Positions 1 through 6,314 of a stretch of 21,345 bases of DNA are shown one piece after another (position 1 is the stretch's first letter; each line of letters opens with the position of its first letter). This DNA comes from an uncultured Oxalobacteraceae bacterium (lineage in GTDB: Bacteria; Pseudomonadota; Gammaproteobacteria; Burkholderiales; Burkholderiaceae). Under the pieces are notes generated by a model that worked only from the letters and a program-made list of their open reading frames with translations, did not search any database and had not been told where the DNA came from. The stretch covers positions 1 through 21,345 of the forward strand of contig CAMLIL010000098.1 of the NCBI GenBank assembly GCA_946480015.1, in the 5' to 3' direction. The position numbers and the translations under genes were made by a program.

Positions 1-165
1 AATGTAGTGGCAGGCGCCCATGTAGCCCGCTTCCGTCAGTTCGGCCAGCGGCCACGCTCTCTGGTCATGGGTCAGTGCGGTGATTTTGAAGTCCTTCTCG
101 GCCAGCACGGCATCGCGCCGCGCCAGGGGAAAGGACCTGATGCCAATGCGTTCGCAAGCAGCCAT
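1..165 (-). CDS. Small protein of unknown function, copy A (3' end outside window)
   Basis: An ATG at 165 opens a frame that stays open for 55 codons to the window edge, so the C-terminus is missing. A good ribosome binding site (GAGGG, then CTAA, then ATG) and an in-frame TAA directly before the ATG fix the start. The peptide ends in EAGYMGACHYI, preceded by QRAWPLAELT. This closely matches NQRTWELATLAEEGYMGACDHVG in the gene just upstream (start 692), so the two are tandem paralogues reading in the same direction, 107 bp apart and probably co-transcribed. I do not recognise the family; no signal peptide or membrane segment is visible in the part present. The function is unknown. That it is a real gene is supported by the paralogy and the RBS. 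Confidence 0.65.
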   Translation of the reverse strand, partial: MAACERIGIRSFPLARRDAVLAEKDFKITALTHDQRAWPLAELTEAGYMGACHYI

Positions 166-272
166 TTAGCCCTCACGCTCAATCGCGCCAAGCTGCCACG
201 ACATACAGCGCTTTGGCTCGACCGGGCCGACATCGTCCGCGTCCAGAGCGCCGCGACGCTGCCGGGATGGGA

Positions 273-692
273 TCAGTCGGAATACGTTCGCAGGAGATGG
301 GCACGAAAGGTTGGCCACTGCACGGGCAGACTGGTGTCGTCCAATTCATCCTTATGGTGCTCCATCAGCGCGTCAATCGTAGCGACGTAGCGACGGGTGC
401 GGTCGACCAAAGATTGATGGTGCAAGTGTGAGATCAAGTCGAACGTTGTGATGATCGGTCCGGGCGGTCGTGAGAGCGCTGGAAACGGGGCGAATGTCTG
501 CGGGTGGCCAATTTCAAGCATACGTAACACAGTGAGGCCAACGTGGTCGCATGCGCCCATGTAGCCTTCTTCGGCAAGCGTGGCCAGCTCCCATGTTCTC
601 TGGTTAAGCATTTCATTGTCGTTTCGGGAAATGACCAGAACCGGACGTTCGTCGCGTTCAATCAGGCCCACCGTCAATTTTGGTTCTTTCAT
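273..692 (-). CDS. Small protein of unknown function, copy B (paralogue of copy A)
   Basis: This 139-residue soluble-looking protein has no signal peptide or membrane segment. Residues of roughly 10 to 55 align with copy A: a short beta-like stretch (RPVLVISRND), then NQRTWELATLAEEGYMGACDHVG. The shared GYMGAC block is the likely family signature and may be structural or a binding site. The second half (IITTFDLISHLHHQS to the C-terminus) is predicted helical and rich in His, Asp and Arg. The start ATG at 692 has only a loose purine-rich stretch (GAGAGCGAGAA) upstream. Copy A follows 107 bp downstream, so the two likely form one transcript. I cannot name the family or assign a function. Codon usage is less GC-biased than in the genes beyond 3.6 kb. 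Confidence 0.65.
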   Translation of the reverse strand: MKEPKLTVGLIERDERPVLVISRNDNEMLNQRTWELATLAEEGYMGACDHVGLTVLRMLEIGHPQTFAPFPALSRPPGPIITTFDLISHLHHQSLVDRTRRYVATIDALMEHHKDELDDTSLPVQWPTFRAHLLRTYSD

Positions 693-1040
693 GGCTAAAT
701 TCTCGCTCTCTAATCAATTGTCACCCCAGTCGGTTGTTTACCCAGATTGGAGTGAAAGGGCTACTCACGGCGCAACATGCGCCCCATTGTCGGTCAATTC
801 TGATGCTGTGCGAAAGCATGCGAACATGCGTTCGTCTGCGTTTGACTTGCAGACTGCGTATTCGCGGGGATACCTCGTCGGTGAAAAGTTAGCCTTGCAA
901 ACGTCGATTTCGACTATGTTGATATCCGTGCAGATTTGGTCGAGTTCAGCTTGCGTCTTCCCACTCGTGCTGCTGTTGGAGCCGCGGTTATTATCGCGTG
1001 GCTCTTGACCTTCGGAGCAAAGTATGTGGAACGTGTCGCA
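693..1040. other. 348-bp gap, no convincing gene
   Basis: No frame here has a start, RBS and stop that I trust. On the plus strand one frame is open from the TGA at 882-884 and reads VSLANVDFDYVDIRADLVEF and then a hydrophobic stretch (AAVGAAVIIAWLL, about 971-1009). It runs on antisense into the secreted-protein gene, where it becomes Arg-rich and looks like shadow sequence. The first 50 codons look more protein-like than chance and could be a decayed gene end. No terminator or tRNA was found. The promoter of the minus-strand small-protein pair should lie in the 693-800 part, but I see no clear -35/-10. Confidence 0.4.
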
Positions 1041-2042
1041 TCAGCTTTGCGGGAACCATGGCGTGGGCCCTGTCGGCAGTGGTACCACGTCCGGTGGTGG
1101 CGGACGATTGCCACGAACGCAGACCGTTATGATCGGACTGATCACACACGGATTGAGCACCACAGCCAGGTCCTCAACCGGATAGCTCGGCGGCAGCTGC
1201 GGAAAATTGCCGATATCTCCGTCGCCATTGGTGACGAAGAACGGCCCCAGATCAATCGGGTCCGGGAAGGGCGCAGAAATGACGACGACCGGAACGAAAT
1301 ATCCTCCGCCGCCCGAATCCCCGGGCGAGGGAACGGGGTCAAGAATCGGATCATATTCGTAGTAGTCGTCGACATGCGGAATGGAGTCGGTATGTGCGCT
1401 CAGGAACTGGCGTACGGAAGCCGCCGCGGCGTCGAAGGCCGCCTGAAACCGCAGCGCCGCCTGCCCCAGCGGGTCGGGAGCGCCGGTGACACCTGGCGCA
1501 CGGGTGTACGTGAATACCGTGTAGCCGTCCGGCAGTGGCAGGGCGTCGACAGTGACACCCGTCGGGGCGGGCGCGGCTACCCGGGAGCACACTATCGCTC
1601 CGCTTGCGGTGCAGACGATCGCCTGTCCGGCGCTTTCGAACAGCACGGTCAACGGGGTGGAGTCCGCCCCTGCCGCCAGCTCGTCAGGCGATGGCGATCG
1701 CGTTGTCGATGGCGTCGCTTTGCTAGATGCAGGATTGGCGCGGAGCAGATGGGTCGGCGTTCCGGATGGTGCCGGCAGTGCCAGAGTGACGGCGCGAGTG
1801 ATGGTGCCGAACTCGGCCGGCAGCCGTCCGCTGCTGCACAGCGGTACGCTACTGCCGGCCTGCGGTCGACACGCTTGAAGCGTGCGGCCGACAAGGTGCA
1901 GCGTCGGCGCGGACGATGGCGCGGCCGGCGCCGCGATGGTCGGGGCGAGCTGGGGTGACAGCGGCGCGTCAGCGTTGGCGCCACCAACGTAGGTAGCCAG
2001 CGAGAGGAAGACCAGCAGGGAAAGGATCGCGTGGTGTTTCAT
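1041..2042 (-). CDS. Secreted Pro/Ala-rich protein of unknown function
   Basis: This 333-residue protein has a classical signal peptide (MKHHAILSLLVFLSLATYVGGANA, cleavage likely after ANA at about residue 24). It is followed by a low-complexity Ala/Pro/Ser/Thr segment (about 25-165), a more ordered middle (170-230) and a Gly/Pro-rich C-terminal third (PPPPD near 314, ending PTPWFPQS). Six cysteines are spaced as three close pairs (58/69, 144/152, 299/308), which suggests three small disulfide loops in an oxidising compartment. No enzyme motif is visible, and there is no LPXTG-type or outer-membrane beta-signal that I can identify. The ATG at 2042 has GTGAGA upstream and overlaps the stop of a short upstream ORF as TGATG. 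It lies downstream of the luxR-type gene on the same strand, so it is a possible target of that regulator (inference only). Confidence 0.6.
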   Translation of the reverse strand: MKHHAILSLLVFLSLATYVGGANADAPLSPQLAPTIAAPAAPSSAPTLHLVGRTLQACRPQAGSSVPLCSSGRLPAEFGTITRAVTLALPAPSGTPTHLLRANPASSKATPSTTRSPSPDELAAGADSTPLTVLFESAGQAIVCTASGAIVCSRVAAPAPTGVTVDALPLPDGYTVFTYTRAPGVTGAPDPLGQAALRFQAAFDAAAASVRQFLSAHTDSIPHVDDYYEYDPILDPVPSPGDSGGGGYFVPVVVISAPFPDPIDLGPFFVTNGDGDIGNFPQLPPSYPVEDLAVVLNPCVISPIITVCVRGNRPPPPDVVPLPTGPTPWFPQS

Positions 2043-2230
2043 CAGTGTCTCACTATGTGATTGATGCGATTTACGATGGTCAGATCGTCGCCCGAACGCG
2101 TGGCATTGCAGAGGTGGCTGGGCTGGCAGGTATACTCCGATCCGCCTAACTCAGCCGTTTGCGCACACTCAATCGTGCACGGCGTCGGCGCAATCCTCTT
2201 TGCCCAGTTGCGGTGTCGGGTGGATGCCAT
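2042..2230 (-). CDS. Possible 62-residue ORF overlapping the secreted-protein start
   Basis: This short ORF ends in a TGA that shares its last base with the ATG of the secreted-protein gene (TGATG), the arrangement used for translational coupling. The peptide has four cysteines (CTIEC, TCQPSHLC) and a basic start, with no signal peptide. Support is weak: no clear Shine-Dalgarno site precedes the chosen start, and the sequence may be only the leader of the downstream gene. It is listed because the stop/start overlap would matter for how the secreted protein is expressed. Confidence 0.25.
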   Translation of the reverse strand: MASTRHRNWAKRIAPTPCTIECAQTAELGGSEYTCQPSHLCNATRSGDDLTIVNRINHIVRH

Positions 2231-2396
2231 CTGACCCGGATGACCCGGACAGTACCGCCTCCATGTCCATCAAAAAAATGGACGGCGCGATGCTGCACGG
2301 CGCTCAAAGCGTGGGGACTACATGCCTTTTTGTGGGCCTTGGCAGGATGTGCGCGTCAAAGAAACCGGCGTCCCCAGTCTCCTTGGGCGAAACGCG

Positions 2397-3101
2397 CTAA
2401 ATGAGGCCCCAGCGGATCGCCTTGACGACTGCATCGACCTTGTTCTCAGCATGAAGTTTTGATCTGACCGCCTCCATGTGCCTGTCGATGGTGGCTTTTG
2501 TCACGCGAAGTCTGTCCGCGATTTGTTGAGAGGTCAGTCCCGTGCTCACCAATTGCAGTATCTCCGTTTCGCGTCTGGAGAGCGCGGCAGGTGCATTCAT
2601 GGTCTCGGCCGGAATTATGTGTTTGACCATTCCGGTATGGGCGATTAGAGCGAGCCAGGATAGTTGCGGCAGTTTTAGTGCTAATTCAGATTGCGAGAAC
2701 TCCATGCGGCCACGACTCAAGGAAAGCATCGGGCAGTTCCCATGACGATCCCATAGGCTTTGTGCGAATCCAACGCGCAGTCCGAAGGAGTCGGCATCCT
2801 CCCAAAATTCCGGCGCAAGTTCCTTAGTCTCAGACCAAAGAAGTGGCCGCATCGACGTCAAGCCGTGTTTAACGGTCGGATCGCACGCGAGGTAGTTGTT
2901 CTGGAAGTAGCGCGCACGCCATTCTGCAGAGTAGCCGTCGAACGTAGCGATCTTCCCGTCTTCGAATGTAACGGGAGGCTTCAATACCCACGACACGGCC
3001 TCCATACCGAGGCGGCGCGCCTCTTCCTTCAAGATCATGAATGCGGCCTCATCGCTGGAAGAAGTAGAGATCGCATGCATCACATCATCCTGTCTTTGCA
3101 T
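2397..3101 (-). CDS. LuxR-family quorum-sensing transcriptional regulator
   Basis: This 234-residue protein has the two-domain layout of acyl-homoserine-lactone receptors. The N-terminal autoinducer-binding domain (about 15-160) keeps the family's conserved pocket positions: W61 and Y65 (WRARYFQNNY), D74-P75 (CDPTV), W89 (LLWS) and G111. The C-terminal LuxR helix-turn-helix (about 172-234) is complete, with SRRETEILQLVSTG, SQQIADRL and TKATIDRHMEAVRSKL. By family knowledge it should bind an AHL in the cytoplasm and then a lux-box DNA site. The start at 3101 has AAGG and GAGG upstream; M8 (3080) is an alternative. The gene is divergent from a truncated luxI-type gene starting at 3210, with a candidate lux box between them. 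All ligand-pocket landmarks are intact although the cognate synthase is broken, so it now looks like a LuxR solo that could listen to foreign signals. Confidence 0.92.
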   Translation of the reverse strand: MQRQDDVMHAISTSSSDEAAFMILKEEARRLGMEAVSWVLKPPVTFEDGKIATFDGYSAEWRARYFQNNYLACDPTVKHGLTSMRPLLWSETKELAPEFWEDADSFGLRVGFAQSLWDRHGNCPMLSLSRGRMEFSQSELALKLPQLSWLALIAHTGMVKHIIPAETMNAPAALSRRETEILQLVSTGLTSQQIADRLRVTKATIDRHMEAVRSKLHAENKVDAVVKAIRWGLI

Positions 3102-3136
3102 AATCCTCTACCTTCGGTTGATCCTGGACAAAGCGA

Positions 3137-3152
3137 CTGGCATTAGTACCAA
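3137..3152. promoter_or_regulatory. Candidate lux box
   Basis: The 16-bp sequence CTGGCATTAGTACCAA is an imperfect dyad (TGG.A.TA.T.CCA). It resembles lux/cep-box-type operators, which have CT and AG 12 bp apart; here the right end is AA instead of AG. It lies in the luxR-luxI divergent intergenic region, 58 bp before the luxI-type start, where such operators normally sit. A second, weaker dyad (ATTC-N8-GAAT) lies at 3152-3167. Assigned by eye only. Confidence 0.35.
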
Positions 3153-3209
3153 TTCTTGCGAACGAATAGTCAAGGTTCAATGGTGCTACCTACATGAAAA
3201 GGGGGCGCT

Positions 3210-3416
3210 ATGAAAACCATGTACGCTAAGGCATCAAAACTAAACGTAATTGACCAGAAACAGATTTACTCCTACAGGTATGCCGTTTTTGTCGAACGCT
3301 TGAAGTGGACTCTGCCCGCTGCCGGCGCGGGGTTGGAGGTGGACCACTTTGATCGCGACAGCACATACCATGTCTGGGTACGCGATGCCGGGGCCACATC
3401 GATCTTGATGATATGA
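3210..3416 (+). pseudogene. Truncated LuxI-type acyl-homoserine-lactone synthase
   Basis: The start is well made: ATG with AAAAGGGGG upstream. Residues 1-61 are a clear LuxI N-terminus with its invariant residues present: R23 and F27 (YRYAVFVERL), W33, and E43, D45 and D48 (LEVDHFD), followed by TYHVWVRDAG. LuxI enzymes are about 190-220 residues and need further conserved positions in the second half (an Arg near 69, a Phe near 82, a Glu near 100 and an Arg near 103). Here the frame instead ends after seven unrelated residues (ATSILMI, then TGA). No LuxI-like continuation is seen in either other frame, so this is a deletion or rearrangement rather than a single frameshift. The enzyme should be inactive. 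It is divergent from the intact luxR-type gene and was presumably its partner. Confidence 0.88.
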
Positions 3417-3496
3417 CCAAAAATGCTTTGGGGATTACCTTCTCGTCTCAGGAGGCTGCCAATGCGGCTTCGGCCGCGGAACAGTCATCGTCCTGA
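3389..3496 (+). pseudogene. Orphan 3' coding fragment fused behind the luxI stub
   Basis: In the frame two bases ahead of the luxI stub, the sequence reads GHIDLDDMTKNALGITF and then SSQEAANAASAAEQSSS before a TGA at 3494-3496. Codon choice and an Ala/Glu/Ser-rich ending look like the true C-terminus of a different soluble protein, but the 5' part is missing. I do not recognise the protein. The simplest reading is that a deletion joined the 5' third of luxI to the 3' end of another gene, with the junction near 3385-3400. The clearly GC-rich backbone begins shortly after this fragment. Confidence 0.45.
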
Positions 3497-3607
3497 GCTA
3501 GCTGGCCGGCCATGGCGGCGCCGATCAAATCCGCGTCGTGCTTCAATGGCGGTTGGACGGCCAGGCGCGGGCGCGCGCCAGCGTGCGCCGAAACAGGATG
3601 GGTGAGC

Positions 3608-6286
3608 ATGAGCGTTAGAAACCTGCGGCAACTGTTTGCGCCGCGCTCGGTCGCCGTGATCGGCGCCTCGGCCCGGCAGCACAGCGTCGGCGCCACGGTG
3701 CTGCGCAATCTGCTGCAAGGGCGTTTCGCCGGACCGGTGTATCCGGTCAATCCGAAGTATCGCGAACTGGAGGGGCTGGCCGCGTACGCCAGCGTGGACG
3801 GCCTGCCCGAGGCGCCCGAGCTGGCCATCATCTGCACGCCGGCGGCCACCGTGCCGGCCATCGTGCGCCAGCTGGGCGGGCGCGGCACGCGCGCGGCGGT
3901 GATCCTGTCGGCAGGACTGAACAGTGCGCACGACACCCACGGGCGCACCCTCAAGCAGGCCGCGCTGGACGCGGCGCGGCCCTACGTGCTGCGCCTTCTG
4001 GGACCGAACTGCGTCGGCCTGCTGGTGCCGGGCATTGGCCTGAACGCTAGTTTCGCCCATACCGGCGCGCGTCCGGGGCGCCTCGCCTTCGTCTCGCAAT
4101 CGGGCGCGCTGGTGACCGGCGTGCTCGATTGGGCCAATTCGCGCGGGATCGGCTTTTCCAAGTTCGTCTCGCTGGGCGACAGCGCCGACGTCGATTTCGG
4201 CGACCTGCTCGATTACTTCGCCAGCGACCCCGACACCGGCGCCATCCTGATGTATATGGAAGACGTGCGCCATGCGCGCAAGTTCATGTCGGCCGCGCGG
4301 GCGGCGGCGCGCGCCAAGCCCACCCTGATCCTGAAATCCGGCCGGGTGGCCGAAGGTGCGCGCGCGGCCGCCTCGCACACCGGCGCGCTGGCCGGCTCGG
4401 ACGACGTGTACGACGCCGCCATCCGCCGCGCCGGCATGCTGCGCGTGCTCTCGACCGAGGAACTGTTCGCCGCGGTGGAAACGCTGGCCCATGCGCGCGC
4501 CCTGTCCGGCGAACGCCTGGCCATCATGACCAATGGCGGCGGCCCGGGCGTGATGGCGACCGACGCGGCCGTCTCCGGCGGCGGCAGGCTCGCCGCCTTA
4601 TCCGACGACACGCTGCGCCGTTTGGACGAAGTGCTGCCGCCGACCTGGTCGCGCGCCAACCCGGTCGATATCATCGGCGACGCGCCCGCCGAGCGCTACG
4701 TGCGCACGCTCGAGATCGTGCTGCGCGACCCGCAGGCCGAGGCGGTGCTGTTCATCCACGCGCCCACCGCGATCGTGCCCAGCGCCGACATCGCGCGTGC
4801 GGTGGCGCCAGTGGCGCGCGCCAGTTCGCGCAACATCCTGTCGTGCTGGCTGGGCGGGGACGGCGTGGCCGAAGCGCGCCGGGTGTTCGCCGAGGCCGGC
4901 CTGCCGACCTATGCCACGCCGGAGGAAGCGGTCAGCGCCTATCTGCAGATCGTGCAATACCGGCGCAACCAGGATTTGCTGATGCAGGTGCCGCCGGCCG
5001 ACTGCGGCGGCCCGGCCGACAGCGGCGCCGCGCGGAAGATCGTCGGCGCCGCGCTGGCGGCCGGGCGCTCCATGCTGAGCGAACCGGAAGCCAAGGGCGT
5101 CCTGGCCGCCTACGGGATCGGCGTGGTCGATACGCGCATTGCGCGCAGCGTGGACGAAGCGGTGCGCTCGGCCAGCCGGATCGGCTATCCCGTGGCCGTG
5201 AAAATACTCTCGCCCGACATCACCCACAAGAGCGACGTGGGCGGCGTGGCGCTGGACCTCGACAGCGAGGCGGCCGTGCGCAGCGCCGCCGAACGCATGC
5301 GGCGGCGCCTGCGCGAGCTGCAGCCGGAGGCGCGCCAGGAAGGCTTTTCGGTGCAGGAAATGGCGCGCCGGCCGCAAGCCTATGAACTGATCGTGGGCGT
5401 GGCCACCGATCCGGTGTTCGGCCCGGTGATCCTGTTCGGGCAGGGTGGTATCGCGGTGGAGGTCATGGCCGATCACGCCATCGCGCTGCCGCCGCTGAAC
5501 GCGGTGCTGGCGCGCGACCTGATCTCGCGCACCCGCGTGGCCAGGCTGCTGGCCGGCTTTCGCCACCGCGCCCCGGTCGACATGGACGCCATCGTGCATA
5601 CCCTGATGCGCATCTCGCAACTGGTGGCCGATCTGCCCGAGCTGGCCGAACTCGATATCAATCCGCTGCTGGCCGACAGCGCGGGCGCCATCGTGCTGGA
5701 TGCGCGCATGCGGGTGGCGATCGCCGACAAGTCGGCCAGCTCGCTCGACCGGCTGGCGATCCGGCCGTATCCGCGCGAACTCGAAACGCAGCTGAGCTGG
5801 CAGGGCCTGCCGCTGACGCTGCGCCCGATCCGCCCCGAAGACGGCGCCGCGCATCTGGACTTCTTCCATGCGCTCACGCCCGACGACGTGCGCTACCGGA
5901 TGTTCGTGCGCGTGCGCGAGCTGGACGCCGCCCAGCTGGCGCGCTTCACCCAGATCGACTACGACCGCGAAATGGCCTTCATCGCCACCCGCACCAGGCC
6001 GGACGGGCGCGCCGAGACCCTGGGCGTGGCGCGCGTGGTGGCCGACCCGGACAACGTGAGCGCCGAATTCGCCGTCACGGTGCGTTCGGACCTGAAGGGG
6101 CAGGGCCTCGGCCAGCTGCTCATGGAGCGCCTGATCGCCTACTGCCGCAGCCGCGCCACGCGCGAAATCGTCGGCGAAGCGCTGCCGCAAAATACCCGCA
6201 TTCTCAATCTGGCGCGCAAGCTCGGCTTCGAGATCACGGCGACCGGCGAGGACGGGACCCGGCACCTGCGCCTGCCGCTGGCGTAG
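3608..6286 (+). CDS. Pat-type fusion: NDP-forming acyl-CoA synthetase domains plus GNAT acetyltransferase
   Basis: This 892-residue protein matches the size and order of the Pat/YfiQ lysine acetyltransferases. It has a CoA-binding Rossmann domain (about 8-135, VAVIGASARQHSVG), a succinyl-CoA-ligase-like domain (about 155-300), an ATP-grasp domain (about 485-705) and a C-terminal GNAT domain (about 736-890, acetyl-CoA loop GQGLGQ at 831-836, with E820 near the expected catalytic Glu). By family it acetylates lysines of enzymes such as acetyl-CoA synthetase in the cytoplasm. Notably, SHTGA with H257 and the ATP-grasp HKSD with H540 are both present; these match the phospho-histidine sites of active ADP-forming synthetases. 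Classic Pat enzymes are, as I recall, degenerate at the first. I chose ATG 3608 (AGGATGGGTGAGC upstream) because the frame before it (from 3512) lacks family resemblance. It stands alone, convergent with rhlE. Confidence 0.9.
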   Translation: MSVRNLRQLFAPRSVAVIGASARQHSVGATVLRNLLQGRFAGPVYPVNPKYRELEGLAAYASVDGLPEAPELAIICTPAATVPAIVRQLGGRGTRAAVILSAGLNSAHDTHGRTLKQAALDAARPYVLRLLGPNCVGLLVPGIGLNASFAHTGARPGRLAFVSQSGALVTGVLDWANSRGIGFSKFVSLGDSADVDFGDLLDYFASDPDTGAILMYMEDVRHARKFMSAARAAARAKPTLILKSGRVAEGARAAASHTGALAGSDDVYDAAIRRAGMLRVLSTEELFAAVETLAHARALSGERLAIMTNGGGPGVMATDAAVSGGGRLAALSDDTLRRLDEVLPPTWSRANPVDIIGDAPAERYVRTLEIVLRDPQAEAVLFIHAPTAIVPSADIARAVAPVARASSRNILSCWLGGDGVAEARRVFAEAGLPTYATPEEAVSAYLQIVQYRRNQDLLMQVPPADCGGPADSGAARKIVGAALAAGRSMLSEPEAKGVLAAYGIGVVDTRIARSVDEAVRSASRIGYPVAVKILSPDITHKSDVGGVALDLDSEAAVRSAAERMRRRLRELQPEARQEGFSVQEMARRPQAYELIVGVATDPVFGPVILFGQGGIAVEVMADHAIALPPLNAVLARDLISRTRVARLLAGFRHRAPVDMDAIVHTLMRISQLVADLPELAELDINPLLADSAGAIVLDARMRVAIADKSASSLDRLAIRPYPRELETQLSWQGLPLTLRPIRPEDGAAHLDFFHALTPDDVRYRMFVRVRELDAAQLARFTQIDYDREMAFIATRTRPDGRAETLGVARVVADPDNVSAEFAVTVRSDLKGQGLGQLLMERLIAYCRSRATREIVGEALPQNTRILNLARKLGFEITATGEDGTRHLRLPLA

Positions 6287-6314
6287 CCGCGGCCCGGGCG
6301 ACGCGCGCGCCTGG

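Noticed and set aside
936..1958. Plus-strand 340-codon ORF opposite the secreted protein
   Set aside because: After the first 35 residues it becomes Arg-rich shadow sequence; the minus frame has a proper signal peptide and RBS. Only its first part is kept as a low-interest fragment.
2265..2283. Inverted repeat GTCCAT-N7-ATGGAC with an A-rich loop
   Set aside because: The 6-bp stem has its A/T run in the loop rather than after the stem, so it is not an intrinsic terminator; probably chance.
2200..2400. Plus-strand ORFs between the secreted-protein leader and luxR
   Set aside because: They use a TTG or unsupported start, have no RBS, and give no recognisable protein.
4598..6265. Long minus-strand ORF (555 codons) inside the Pat-type gene
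   Set aside because: It is antisense shadow of a high-GC gene: rich in Arg, His, Gln and Gly, with no domain, while the plus strand encodes a complete known family.
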